Shown here: in pieces, positions 7,218 to 16,479 of the stretch
How the letters are laid out: each line of letters begins with the position of its first letter
Position numbering within the stretch: position 1 is the stretch's first letter
Translations under genes and position numbers: made by a program
NCBI GenBank assembly: GCA_016178595.1
Contig: JACOSY010000023.1
Location: forward strand, 1 to 64,000
Reading direction: 5' to 3'
Length of the DNA: 64,000 nt
Source of the DNA: Ignavibacteria bacterium
GTDB lineage: Bacteria; Bacteroidota; Ignavibacteria; UBA10030; SZUA-254
Notes under the pieces: model-generated
The model's database searches: none
Seen by the model: the letters and a program-made list of their open reading frames with translations, nothing else
Told to the model about the DNA's origin: nothing

Positions 7218-10128
7218 GGCTAAGCTCCTGTTTGAGAAATTGCCCCGTGTAAGAAACCTTCACCTTCGCCACCTCCTCCGGCGTCCCTTCTGCAATAATC
7301 TTTCCTCCCTCTTCTCCTCCCTCCGGACCGAGATCGATAACCCAATCTGCAGTTTTAATGACATCGAGGTTATGCTCGATGACGATGACGGTATTTCCTT
7401 TGTCCACCAGTTTGTTCAGCACGGCAAGCAGCATGCGGATGTCTTCGAAGTGAAGACCGGTTGTCGGCTCGTCGAGGATGTAGAGCGTTTGTCCCGTTCC
7501 CACTTTTGATAATTCTGTCGAAAGTTTCACGCGCTGCGCTTCGCCGCCGGAAAGTGTTGTCGCTTGCTGCCCAAGACGAATGTATCCCAATCCGACATCA
7601 TGCAGTGTCCGGAGCTTTCGCTGAAGCCGGGGGATCTCACTGAAGAACCCTACGGCCTCTTCGACCGTCATATTCAATACATCGGCAATCGACTTCCCCT
7701 TATACACGATTTCAAGTGTCTCGCGATTATAGCGTTTTCCTTTACAAACATCGCACAACACGTACACATCCGGCAAAAAGTTCATCTCGATCTTCCGGAC
7801 GCCGTCGCCTTCGCACTCATCGCAACGTCCTCCTTTCACGTTGAAGCTGAAACGACCTGCCTTGTAGCCCCGGATCTTCGCTTCCGGAAGCTGTGTGTAG
7901 AGATCGCGGATAAAGGTGAAGAGCCCCGTATAGGTTGCCGGATTCGAGCGCGGCGTCCGCCCAATGGGCGATTGATCGATATCGATCACTTTATCGATAT
8001 GGGCAAGTCCTTCGATGGATTTGTAGGAAAGCGGAACCTCTTTCGATTTGTAGAATTTCCGAGCGAGGATGCGGTAAAGTGTTTCCGAAATCAGGCTCGA
8101 TTTCCCCGAGCCACTCACCCCGGTGATGACAACAAACTTGGCAAGTGGAATGTGGAGATCGACCGACTGTAAATTATTTCCCGAAGCGCCAAGGAGTGAG
8201 AGACGCTTACCGTTTCCATCCCGGCGACGAAGAGGAACTTCGATCCTTTTCTTACCAATCAAATACAATGCTGTTGATGATTTGCCATCGAACCCATTTC
8301 CATTTTTGACTTTTTCATTTTTCATTTTTAATTGGTTCGGCTTTCCCGTTGTCACCACATGTCCGCCATGCTCGCCCGCGCCCGGCCCAAGGTCGACCAC
8401 AAAGTCGGCGCTCTGGATCATTTCCTTGTCGTGCTCAACCACGATCACCGTATTCCCGAGGTCGCGGAGTTCTTTCAAGCTATCGATGAGTTTCAGATTG
8501 TCGCGCTGGTGGAGACCGATGCTCGGCTCATCGAGGATGTAGAGCACGCCGACAAGCTGCGATCCGATCTGCGTGGCAAGCCGGATGCGCTGCGCCTCGC
8601 CGCCGGACAAGGTTCGAGTGGGGCGGTCGAGCGTAAGATAATCCAAGCCGACGTTGAGAAGAAATTGGAGACGCTGCGTAATTTCTTTCACGATCTGGTG
8701 TGCAATTTCTTGCTGCCGCTCAGTGAACGCGAAGCCGGCAAAGAATGCCTCTGCTTTCCGGAGCGACAGTTGGACAACATCATGGATGTTAACGCTCTCT
8801 CTTGTCTTTGCATGATTGAGCCGAACGGCAAGGCTCTCTGTTCGCAGCCGTCCACCGTTGCACGCCGGGCACGGCGTCGTGTTCATGAACGACTCGACCC
8901 ATTGCCGGATTCCTTCAGAGGATGTTTCATCGAAATAGTGCTTGAGCGTTTCGATCAAGCCATTGAACCGCTGACGATAGGTTACGATCCTTCCCGTCTG
9001 ATAGCGGTACTGAATCTCAAATTTATCGTCGCCGCCACCGTACAGAAAGATATCGATGACCTTCTTCGGAAGTTTCTTGATCGGTGTATCGAGATCGACC
9101 TCGAATCGAGCGGCAACTGCGTGTACCTGGCTCCAAAGCCATGTTTCGCGAGGCTTGCCGAGAGGAGCTAATCCTTCTTGATTGACGCTGCGATTGTCAT
9201 CAGGAATGATCAATCGTGTATCGAATTCTTTCGTCTCCCCAAGGCCATGGCACGTCGGACACGAGCCATACGGTGAGTTGAAGGAAAAGGAATTCGGCGC
9301 AGGCTCATCATAACTGATGCCACAGTCGAGACATGCAAGGTGCCGGCTGAAGAGCTGGTCGGTATTATCTTTCTTTCCCCTTATCTTCCCGGTACGTGAA
9401 CCACGTTCGTTCAGCGAATTGACGATCACGAGTCCGGAACCCATCCGCAACGCCGTCTCGACAGAATCGGCAAGGCGGGAGCGCATATCGTGACGAACGG
9501 CAAGACGATCCACAACTATTTCGATGTTGTGGACTTTGTACCGATCCACTTGCGTCCCCTTCCCGATCTCCTGTACCTCGCCATCGACGCGGATCCGGAG
9601 AAATCCATCCTTGAGAATCTGTTCGAACAACTCGCGGTAGTGCCCTTTGCGTCCACGAATCACCGGCGCGAGAATTTGAATCTTCGTGCCATGCGGATAC
9701 GCCATGACGGCATCGATAATCTGATCGACAGATTGTTTCTGAACTACACGCCCGCAGTTGAAACAGTGCTGAATACCAACCCGCGCAAAGAGAAGACGGA
9801 GGTAGTCGTAGATCTCCGTGACCGTACCGACGGTGGAGCGGGGATTGTGGGAGACGGTCTTCTGCTCGATGGATATCGCAGGACTGAGTCCTTCGATGTT
9901 ATCGACATCGGGTCGTTCCATCAACCCGAGGAACTGTCGCGCATATGCGCTGAGGCTTTCGACGTACCGTCGCTGTCCTTCTGCGTAGATCGTATCGAAG
10001 GCAAGGCTGGATTTGCCCGAACCGGAGAGACCGGTTATGACGATAAGTTCGTCGCGCGGCATCTCCACATCGATGTTCTTGAGATTGTGGACGCGAGCGC
10101 CCTTGACGATGAGTTTGTCTTGTTCCAT
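7210..10128 (-). CDS. uvrA: Excinuclease ABC subunit A
   Basis: UvrA is the DNA-damage sensor of nucleotide excision repair, a dimer of twin ABC ATPases. The 972-residue protein has Walker A motifs GLSGSGKSS (about residues 33-41) and GVSGSGKSS (about 675), both LSGGEAQR signatures, and the zinc modules [28 protein letters not shown] and [27 protein letters not shown]. At about residues 598-611 the chain reads [14 protein letters not shown], a lysine/asparagine-rich patch encoded by an AT-rich tract that resembles intergenic tracts elsewhere in the window; it sits in the variable linker between the two halves, so function is probably kept. It is the last gene of a long minus-strand run. Confidence 0.97.
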   Translation of the reverse strand: MEQDKLIVKGARVHNLKNIDVEMPRDELIVITGLSGSGKSSLAFDTIYAEGQRRYVESLSAYARQFLGLMERPDVDNIEGLSPAISIEQKTVSHNPRSTVGTVTEIYDYLRLLFARVGIQHCFNCGRVVQKQSVDQIIDAVMAYPHGTKIQILAPVIRGRKGHYRELFEQILKDGFLRIRVDGEVQEIGKGTQVDRYKVHNIEIVVDRLAVRHDMRSRLADSVETALRMGSGLVIVNSLNERGSRTGKIRGKKDNTDQLFSRHLACLDCGISYDEPAPNSFSFNSPYGSCPTCHGLGETKEFDTRLIIPDDNRSVNQEGLAPLGKPRETWLWSQVHAVAARFEVDLDTPIKKLPKKVIDIFLYGGGDDKFEIQYRYQTGRIVTYRQRFNGLIETLKHYFDETSSEGIRQWVESFMNTTPCPACNGGRLRTESLAVRLNHAKTRESVNIHDVVQLSLRKAEAFFAGFAFTERQQEIAHQIVKEITQRLQFLLNVGLDYLTLDRPTRTLSGGEAQRIRLATQIGSQLVGVLYILDEPSIGLHQRDNLKLIDSLKELRDLGNTVIVVEHDKEMIQSADFVVDLGPGAGEHGGHVVTTGKPNQLKMKNEKVKNGNGFDGKSSTALYLIGKKRIEVPLRRRDGNGKRLSLLGASGNNLQSVDLHIPLAKFVVITGVSGSGKSSLISETLYRILARKFYKSKEVPLSYKSIEGLAHIDKVIDIDQSPIGRTPRSNPATYTGLFTFIRDLYTQLPEAKIRGYKAGRFSFNVKGGRCDECEGDGVRKIEMNFLPDVYVLCDVCKGKRYNRETLEIVYKGKSIADVLNMTVEEAVGFFSEIPRLQRKLRTLHDVGLGYIRLGQQATTLSGGEAQRVKLSTELSKVGTGQTLYILDEPTTGLHFEDIRMLLAVLNKLVDKGNTVIVIEHNLDVIKTADWVIDLGPEGGEEGGKIIAEGTPEEVAKVKVSYTGQFLKQELSLT
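8297..8335. repeat. AT-rich low-complexity tract inside uvrA
   Basis: The tract reads, on the minus strand, CCAATTAAAAATGAAAAATG then AAAAAGTCAAAAATGG. Closely similar sequence lies at the end of nuoJ (35972-35994), and related tracts occur near 31562, 48006 and in the 3' end of hemD. Here it is translated in frame. Confidence 0.6.
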
Positions 10129-10162
10129 ACCTAACCGAATGTTATCATTGACATTAAAAGGA

Positions 10163-10186
10163 AGGCGACGTCACGTGACGTCGCCT
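10163..10186 (-). terminator. Palindromic terminator between the lipoprotein gene and uvrA
   Basis: Perfect 24-base palindrome aggcgacgtcacgtgacgtc(gcct); on the minus strand it is followed by TCCTTTTAAT. It lies 80 bases past the stop of the lipoprotein gene at 10266. Its arms share GGCGACGT with the hairpin after clpB (18803-18863). Confidence 0.6.
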
Positions 10187-10265
10187 GCAGGAAAAACTGC
10201 TTCGTACAAAATATCAAATCAAGAGGAGAATTGCAATGGATCGCTGTGATATAAATAGATGGAGA

Positions 10266-11339
10266 TTACTCAGCTGTCGTGAAATGGAGAACAAACGGGA
10301 CTGCCATGTTCTTCCCTGTGGCCGATCGAAGAGATGAATCAACTGTAACGGTGTAGAGTGAGAACGGCAACCACGAAGATGCGGGCGAAACGTAGACTAC
10401 AGATCGCGCGGAGGAATACCCGATGATGATGTCGGTCGACGGTATAACCGTAATCGCCTGATGAAGAGTCTGTATATCCACCGCCGCGGTGAAATTCAGC
10501 CTCAGCATACTTGTGCGTGAAACTGCCGTCGCACCGTCCCATGGAGATGAGGACGACACCCGGAATGGAATCGTCGTGAAACGTGAGGAGAAGTCTGAAA
10601 CAAGAACATTTCCGTATTGATCATGCGCCGATGAAGGCAATGCCACGACATAGGTTGTCCCAATATCAAAACCGCGGCGAGTTATCCCTAATGGCTTAAA
10701 CGACAGCATCAGGGCGTTACTCGAAAGACTCCAGTTTCCGGAGATTGCCGGAGTGATCGTAACAAAGGACAGGATCGTGTCAGAAACCGGCGAATTGAAG
10801 GTAATCCGTACGACAGTGTTGAGCTTTGCGTTTGTCGTGCCATTTTTTGGCGTGACGCTGAGAATTCGAAAGACCGGCTCCGGCATGAACGTCATCAAAA
10901 AAGTCTCGTGGAGATGGTTTCCATTGACATCCGATGCGCTACCGGCAATGGTCAGCGTATAACTCGTACCGATCTTCCATCGAAATGAAGCAATCCGCAC
11001 CGAATCTCTCGCACTGATGGTGACGATGTCTCCTTCTTCTGTCGCAATGCTCGTGGTATCGAGAAAGACGCTCTCTCCATCTGCGCTGAACGAGATTGCG
11101 CGCTTCAAGGAGTTGACATCCATAATCTTGTTAAACCGAATCTGAATCCTGTTGTACACATCGAACGGTCCGATACTTTGGTCAGTTGGATCGGTGAAGA
11201 TTACCCGCGGTTGAATAATGGAATCGGCCAAGGCAGAGTAATCCTCACCGCCGACTCCCGCGGGGCCCATGGATCCTTCAGGTCCTCGACACGCGCAACA
11301 GATGCACACGAGAACGATCAACGCGTAGCGGTATGCCAT
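10266..11339 (-). CDS. Ig-like (SbsA/Big_5) lipoprotein, third of three paralogues
   Basis: A lipoprotein of about 357 residues when started at the ATG at 11339 (MAYRYALIVLVCICCACRGP); the track start at 11360 adds seven residues before the signal peptide. The lipobox is CCAC, with Cys followed at once by RGPEGSMGPAG, a collagen-like Gly-X-Y stretch. Three Ig-like repeats of the SbsA/Big_5 type follow, each with a 'RIQIRFNKIMD...SLKRAISF' style core and an 'F..TF' end. Presumably anchored in the outer membrane or periplasm, structural or adhesive; no catalytic motif is seen. It follows the second paralogue after 17 bases and is co-transcribed with it. Confidence 0.8.
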   Translation of the reverse strand: MAYRYALIVLVCICCACRGPEGSMGPAGVGGEDYSALADSIIQPRVIFTDPTDQSIGPFDVYNRIQIRFNKIMDVNSLKRAISFSADGESVFLDTTSIATEEGDIVTISARDSVRIASFRWKIGTSYTLTIAGSASDVNGNHLHETFLMTFMPEPVFRILSVTPKNGTTNAKLNTVVRITFNSPVSDTILSFVTITPAISGNWSLSSNALMLSFKPLGITRRGFDIGTTYVVALPSSAHDQYGNVLVSDFSSRFTTIPFRVSSSSPWDGATAVSRTSMLRLNFTAAVDIQTLHQAITVIPSTDIIIGYSSARSVVYVSPASSWLPFSLYTVTVDSSLRSATGKNMAVPFVLHFTTAE

Positions 11340-11356
11340 GACAATCGTCATTCGTC

Positions 11357-12430
11357 TCAATTCCCCGTCGTGAAGGAAAATGTGTATGGCGACCTCAGAT
11401 GCTTTCCTGAGGATGAACGAAGCGCGGTCGAGACCACCACCGTGTACTGGGTTTGCGACAGAAGGCTATCGGCAGGCTGGAATTCAAACACGAGTCCATT
11501 CTTATCAAACGTCAATCGACCGGCCGTTGCGGGTGTGATGGAATATGCAGCGGGAACTGAGCTCGTATCGCACTCGGCGTTCATGACTATGTCGATGGCC
11601 CAGTTCCGGCCGACAACTGTGGCCCCGTTGCCCGGAGATGTATACGAAACCTGAAGTGGAATCGTCCGGAATGTCGAGTAGAACGGCGTAGGCAAGCGAT
11701 GAGCCTCGCGATCATGTGCCGTCGTATCGACCGTGATCGTGTACACCGAATCGACTTCCAACAACGAATTGAGGGTAAACGTTAACCGTGAAGAATCGCT
11801 GTAGTAATCGAAGCGCCAATATCCGGCGCTCGGAGGATCGATGTGTATCGAAGAGGCGATTCCGGAATCGACAGGTGCGTTGAATTGAAAGGCGATAGGC
11901 GACCCGAGCCAAACATCGGTAGCTCCATCGGAAGGAGTAATCGTTCGCACGCGAAAGAACGGCTCAGGAGAGAACGTCATCGCGTACGACGGTCGGAGAT
12001 GGTTGCCGTTAATGTCGATGGCGCTGTCAGAGACACTCAGCGTGTACACAAGCCCGACTTTCCATCGATTCAAGGATGAACGACCGGTGGTATCGAACGC
12101 AGTAAAGGTAAAGACATCACCCCCGGTAGTGCGCACGCTGGTCGTATCGATAACGATGTTTCCCGCGGGCGCGGAAATCCTCAACGCGCGTTTGACAGAG
12201 AGGGGATTCATAATCTTATTGAATCGAACCGTCATCTGATATGTGAACTCCTGATACGGACCAAGGCTATTCGCCGCCGGCACTGTGAAAATGACTTTCG
12301 GCTGTATGGCCGGATCGGTGAGCGATTCTGTTGCATTATCTCCCGCAGGACCAACCGAACCTTCGGGTCCTCGACAACCGAGGATGACAATGCCGACTGT
12401 AGCTATCGTGAAAGCCAATTGTTTAAGCAT
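11357..12430 (-). CDS. Ig-like (SbsA/Big_5) lipoprotein, second of three paralogues
   Basis: A lipoprotein of about 357 residues from the ATG at 12430 (MLKQLAFTIATVGIVILGCR); the track start at 12529 adds 33 residues upstream of a good signal peptide and is unlikely. Lipobox ILGC, then RGPEGSVGPAGDN. Three Big_5-type Ig repeats follow, beginning 'PKVIFTVPAANSLGPY', 'FFRVRTITPSDGATDV' and 'PLQVSYTSPGNGATVV'. The same architecture and near-identical length as the third paralogue point to tandem duplication. Function unknown; a surface or periplasmic structural role is inferred from the anchor and fold. Confidence 0.8.
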   Translation of the reverse strand: MLKQLAFTIATVGIVILGCRGPEGSVGPAGDNATESLTDPAIQPKVIFTVPAANSLGPYQEFTYQMTVRFNKIMNPLSVKRALRISAPAGNIVIDTTSVRTTGGDVFTFTAFDTTGRSSLNRWKVGLVYTLSVSDSAIDINGNHLRPSYAMTFSPEPFFRVRTITPSDGATDVWLGSPIAFQFNAPVDSGIASSIHIDPPSAGYWRFDYYSDSSRLTFTLNSLLEVDSVYTITVDTTAHDREAHRLPTPFYSTFRTIPLQVSYTSPGNGATVVGRNWAIDIVMNAECDTSSVPAAYSITPATAGRLTFDKNGLVFEFQPADSLLSQTQYTVVVSTALRSSSGKHLRSPYTFSFTTGN

Positions 12431-12587
12431 AGACTTTGCCTGCGCTAATGTTCTGATGAATGCCGTAGAACGGAGAGACTTTACGAAGGACACCACCGTG
12501 ATGAAAGAAAGTAAGAGAATCCAACGCAAATAGCAATAACACCAATGGGCTTTCCACTATAGCAAAATGCAACTTGAAGCTATCGTC

Positions 12588-14900
12588 TCAGTTCCCGGTC
12601 GTGAACGTTACGACTTGCGGTGAAGTCGGAGTCGCTCCGCCGCGAGAGCGGAGAGACTGCCCGATCGTCACCGTGTACGTCGTGCTCGGCGCGAGCGTGC
12701 TATCCGGGTGGAAGACGAATGATGTCGATGCATCTCCGTACGAGAGGCTGCCGGGAACAGGAGGAGCAATGGCAAATGAAGAAGGAATTGTATTTGGATC
12801 AAGCACGGCATTGAAACCAAAGTACAACGTCGGTGTTCGCGAAACGCCGATACTGCCATTCATCGGACTGGAGATGACCAGATGAAACTCATCCGTCCGG
12901 AAAGAGAACGTGTATGGAGCAGCGAGTGGTACACCACCGAGTGCATGGAGAGTCGTTGAAACGGTGATCGTGTAGGTCGTCGATGGCGCGAACTCGACAA
13001 GCGGCTCGAAGCGAATCAACGTGTTTCCCTGGAAGGTTTCGAGGTTCCCTTCCACCGCAGGCGTGATCGCGAAAGCCTGATGAATGCCGGAGGTATCGAG
13101 CGGGGCATTCAACAATATAAAGAGGAGCGTGTTCAACGGTTGTTTGGTGCTTCCATCTTGTGGCTGTACGCGAATAATCTCAAATGGAGCAGTTGAGAAT
13201 GTAAACGTGTAAGGCTCTGACAAAGAAGAGCCGCTCTTCGAACGCAGGCTTGTCGAAAGAGTGACGGTGTATGTCGTTCCCGGCGAAAACGCCACAGTCG
13301 GAACAAAATCGAACCACGAGCCACCGTCCATTGCTACGATGCTGCCATCGACCGAAGGTACGATGGAAAAAGCTGAACGGATCGTGCCCGTATCAATGGA
13401 GGCATTGCACGTGATATCGATAGATCGGAGGAAAACAGGCTGAACATTGGTACTGCCGTTTCTCGGAGAAGTTTGCAGCACCTGGAACGGTCCTGTCCGG
13501 AAGCTGAACGTGTACGGCGAGGTCAGCGTATCGCCGCGCTTCGAACGCAGGCTTGTCGAAAGAGTAATGGTGTATGTCATTTCCGGCGATAACGCCGCTG
13601 TCGGAACAAAATCGAATCCCGAGGCACCATCCACCGCCACGATGCTGCCATCGACCGGAGGTACAATGGAAAAAGCTGAACGAATCGTGCCAGTATCTAC
13701 GAAGGCATTGCACGTGATACCGATAGATCGGAGGAAAGAAGGCTGACTAATGGTGCTGCCGTCTCTCGGAAAAGTTTGTAATACCTGGAACGGTCCTGTC
13801 CGGAAGCTGAAGGTGTACGGCGAGGTCAGCGTATCGCCGCTCTTCGATCGGAGCGATTGCGCAATCGTCACTGCGTACTCGGTGTTTGCAATCAGGCCAT
13901 CCGTGGGCTTAAAGCTGAATCCACGAGAACCATCCTGCAGAGAAAATGTACCGGTCAGACTCGGATTGACCGTGAATGCATTCCGTACAGAACCGGTATC
14001 AATCGGTATGCTGCACCCAACCGAAATGTTCGTGTTGAGCTGAACGTTGTTGCTGCCATTAAGCGGACTACTCCCGACAAGCGCGAACGATTGAGTCGTG
14101 AAGGAAGATGAAAAAGATCCGACAAGTCGATTGCCAAACTTATCGTGCCCTCCGGCATCGACGGTAATCGTGTAGGTCGAATCGACGCCGGCATTCGAAT
14201 AGAAAAAGCTCAGCATGGTCGAATCGGGATACGGAAAGCGAGGCTCATAATTCCAACTTCCGAGAAGCGGGGGTTCTACGTGAATGAACGAAAGGATGGA
14301 TGTATCGACCGTGCTATTGAAATAGAGATACATGCTGCCTGAAAGAGACGAACGTGTTGCGCCATTCGGCGGGGAGATCGACGTAACCCGAAAGTACGGC
14401 TCAGGCTTGAATGTCATGATGAATGGCGCATCGAGAAGATTGCCGTTGATATCGCGCGCCATCGAATCGATCCGCAGTGTGTACATCTGGCCAATCTTCC
14501 ATGGAGTTCGTGACGACGCAACACCTTTTTGACTAAGGGGGATAACGATAGGACCGCCGGCACCTGTAGTAATACCGTAGCTGAAGTTTTCCGAACTCTG
14601 ATTTGAAACAGAGTTTGTATCGAAGTGAACGTCGTCAAGCGACGAGAAAATGCTGACGGATCGCTTCATCGTTGGCCCATCCATCAGCTTGTTGAACCGA
14701 ACAGAAACACGGTTGCTGAAATTAGCGTAGGGGCCTATGCTGTTGATGGTGGGATAGGTGTAGATGACTCTTGGCTTGATCGCAGGATCGGTGAGCGACT
14801 CCACACCTTCTCCCGGCGGACCCATCACTCCTTCGGGTCCTCTGCAACTCAGTCCTAGGAGACAGAAAAGTATTGCAAATGTTCGGTTGTGCCGATTCAT
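12588..14900 (-). CDS. Large Ig-like (SbsA/Big_5) lipoprotein, first of three paralogues
   Basis: A 770-residue lipoprotein starting MNRHNRTFAILFCLLGLSCR, lipobox LLGLSC, followed by RGPEGVMGPPGEG as in the two downstream genes. About seven Ig-like repeats of roughly 100 residues each follow, recognisable by 'SP.NG(S/A)T' starts and 'PYTFSFRTGPF' ends. Two adjacent units (about residues 360-560) are very similar to each other at both protein and DNA level (13190-13800), pointing to recent internal duplication. It starts the three-gene set, 31 bases after the DUF58 gene on the same strand. No enzyme motif; likely a cell-surface stalk or adhesin-like protein. Confidence 0.82.
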   Translation of the reverse strand: MNRHNRTFAILFCLLGLSCRGPEGVMGPPGEGVESLTDPAIKPRVIYTYPTINSIGPYANFSNRVSVRFNKLMDGPTMKRSVSIFSSLDDVHFDTNSVSNQSSENFSYGITTGAGGPIVIPLSQKGVASSRTPWKIGQMYTLRIDSMARDINGNLLDAPFIMTFKPEPYFRVTSISPPNGATRSSLSGSMYLYFNSTVDTSILSFIHVEPPLLGSWNYEPRFPYPDSTMLSFFYSNAGVDSTYTITVDAGGHDKFGNRLVGSFSSSFTTQSFALVGSSPLNGSNNVQLNTNISVGCSIPIDTGSVRNAFTVNPSLTGTFSLQDGSRGFSFKPTDGLIANTEYAVTIAQSLRSKSGDTLTSPYTFSFRTGPFQVLQTFPRDGSTISQPSFLRSIGITCNAFVDTGTIRSAFSIVPPVDGSIVAVDGASGFDFVPTAALSPEMTYTITLSTSLRSKRGDTLTSPYTFSFRTGPFQVLQTSPRNGSTNVQPVFLRSIDITCNASIDTGTIRSAFSIVPSVDGSIVAMDGGSWFDFVPTVAFSPGTTYTVTLSTSLRSKSGSSLSEPYTFTFSTAPFEIIRVQPQDGSTKQPLNTLLFILLNAPLDTSGIHQAFAITPAVEGNLETFQGNTLIRFEPLVEFAPSTTYTITVSTTLHALGGVPLAAPYTFSFRTDEFHLVISSPMNGSIGVSRTPTLYFGFNAVLDPNTIPSSFAIAPPVPGSLSYGDASTSFVFHPDSTLAPSTTYTVTIGQSLRSRGGATPTSPQVVTFTTGN

Positions 14901-14931
14901 AACTCTTCCCCCAATTCTTTATAACGTGATA

Positions 14932-15843
14932 CTATCCTATCCTCTGCCGCTTATGGAGATATTCAAAAAGTGCCACATCGAAAGGCGTTGCCGTGTCGAG
15001 CAAGACGTAGTCGATATTATGCTCACGGCACTCTTTCTTATACGAAGCAAGGAATTTCTGCATTTCTTCCTGATAAGCTTTCTGGATATGCCAGGGCTGC
15101 GTCGTCAGCTCTTCCGCCGTCTCGAGGTCTTTGAAGATCGCATCGTGGCCGAACGCAAAACTCCGTTCCATCGGATCGAGGATTTGCATGACGATCACTT
15201 CATTTTTCTTGTGGCGGAAGTGCCGCAGCGCCGCCATGATCTCGGCGGGCTTATCGAACAAATCACTCAGGATAATGACGAGCCCGCGCCGCTTGATTCG
15301 CTCGGCAATCGTGTGAAGCGAATTTGCCGTTCCCGTCTTGTTGCCTGCAGTCGTTAATTCTAATTGACGAAAAATTTCTTTGAGGTAGGACTTCGTCGCG
15401 TGCGGCGGCATGTAGGTGCGGATGTTTTCGTCGTAGATCGTCAGTCCGACTGCGTCGCGCTGCTGCACCATTAATTGCGCAAGTGCCGCACAGACGAACG
15501 CCGCGTATTCCAGCTTGGTCATCCGGCCATCGGACGAGAACGCCATCGACCGGCTTGCATCGACAACAAGGTACGACTTCAGGTTCGTCTCTTCCTCAAA
15601 CTGCTTGATGTAGTAGCGATCCGTTTTTCCGTAAATCTTCCAGTCGATGTGGCGAATCTCGTCTCCCGGCATATACTGCCTGTGTTCGGCAAACTCAACG
15701 CTGAATCCATGGTATGGGCTTTTGTGCAAGCCGGTGATAAATCCCTCCACCACGAGTCGCGCAACAAGCTCCATGTTGGCAAGCTTCGCAACAACATCGG
15801 GCTTCAGATACTTCCGGTAGTCCTGAAGAGTTTCAGCCGTCAT
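14932..15843 (-). CDS. DUF58 domain protein
   Basis: A 303-residue soluble protein matching DUF58, a von Willebrand-related fold usually encoded beside MoxR ATPases. It shows the DUF58 core HKSPYHGFSVEFAEHRQYMPGDEIRHIDWKIYGKTDRYYIKQFEEE and a MIDAS-like motif VVDASRSMAF. There is no N-terminal membrane pair, so it belongs to the soluble subgroup. The start overlaps the upstream TPR lipoprotein gene by four bases. No moxR gene is in the window, so any partner ATPase is encoded elsewhere or further away. A chaperone-like or envelope role is suggested by family context only. Confidence 0.88.
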   Translation of the reverse strand: MTAETLQDYRKYLKPDVVAKLANMELVARLVVEGFITGLHKSPYHGFSVEFAEHRQYMPGDEIRHIDWKIYGKTDRYYIKQFEEETNLKSYLVVDASRSMAFSSDGRMTKLEYAAFVCAALAQLMVQQRDAVGLTIYDENIRTYMPPHATKSYLKEIFRQLELTTAGNKTGTANSLHTIAERIKRRGLVIILSDLFDKPAEIMAALRHFRHKKNEVIVMQILDPMERSFAFGHDAIFKDLETAEELTTQPWHIQKAYQEEMQKFLASYKKECREHNIDYVLLDTATPFDVALFEYLHKRQRIG

Positions 15844-16364
15844 TTTGAAACCTCGCCGCTTTTCTTGTCGGAAGATTGTTCCGTTGACGTGACGTGACCC
15901 GGCATGAGTTCACTGGGGTCCTTGCCAATATTGGAAAGCTCGTACCGTGCCGATGCCGCAAGCTGGTGATTGGGATATTGTTGGAGGAAAAGCTCGTAGG
16001 CAGTTCTTGCGCTATCGAAGTTGTGCAGCTCGTTGTTGTAGAGGAATGCCGAGAGGAACAATGCTGTACCTGCTCGACCGCTTTGTGGGAAGAGTTCATG
16101 AAAGCGCTGGTATGTGTGAACTGCTTTACGCGTATCGTGAAGCTCATTCTGGTAGATCATCGCCACGCGGAACTGCGAACTGTCTGCCCTGGCATCCGTT
16201 GGAAATCTGGCGACAAGTTCTCCGTATCGCTCGACGGCAAGGGCGAAATTTTTCTGGCTTTCCTGTGCCTGTGCTTCGCCGTACAGCTCAACGGCGCTCT
16301 TTCGAGAGCATGATGAGAAAACAAGCAGTGAGAGGATGAATACGGCGGCAATCGGTCTCTTCAT
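15840..16364 (-). CDS. TPR-containing lipoprotein (BamD/YbgF-like)
   Basis: A 174-residue lipoprotein from the ATG at 16364 (MKRPIAAVFILSLLVFSSCS), lipobox FSSC; the longer track start at 16433 puts 23 residues ahead of a clean signal peptide. Three tetratricopeptide-like repeats of the outer-membrane-lipoprotein type are visible (YGEAQAQESQKNFALAVERY, AMIYQNELHDTRKAVHTYQR, AFLYNNELHNFDSARTAYEL). The pattern 'YNNELHNFDSARTAYELFLQQYPNH' recalls BamD and YbgF, but at this length a definite assignment is not possible. The stop overlaps the DUF58 start, so the two are translationally coupled. Confidence 0.83.
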   Translation of the reverse strand: MKRPIAAVFILSLLVFSSCSRKSAVELYGEAQAQESQKNFALAVERYGELVARFPTDARADSSQFRVAMIYQNELHDTRKAVHTYQRFHELFPQSGRAGTALFLSAFLYNNELHNFDSARTAYELFLQQYPNHQLAASARYELSNIGKDPSELMPGHVTSTEQSSDKKSGEVSK

Positions 16365-16458
16365 GGGGAATCCTTCAAAGGTAAACGCTTGTAATCTACG
16401 AATTGTGTGCAGAAGATGCAAAGAAAGATTCACAACGGATTAATCGGATAAGACAGTT

Positions 16459-16479
16459 AACAGTTAACGGTTAACTGTT
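16459..16479. repeat. Perfect palindrome aacagttaac-g-gttaactgtt
   Basis: Ten-base arms around a single base, directly at the rsmB stop codon and 95 bases before the TPR lipoprotein gene on the minus strand. There is no T tract, so it looks more like an operator, an attenuating mRNA hairpin or a repeat than an intrinsic terminator. Confidence 0.5.

Noticed and set aside
7064-7252. 62-residue plus-strand ORF from the track
   Set aside because: It is in a different frame from the mpg remnant and has no family features; the meaningful frame is 7068-7217.
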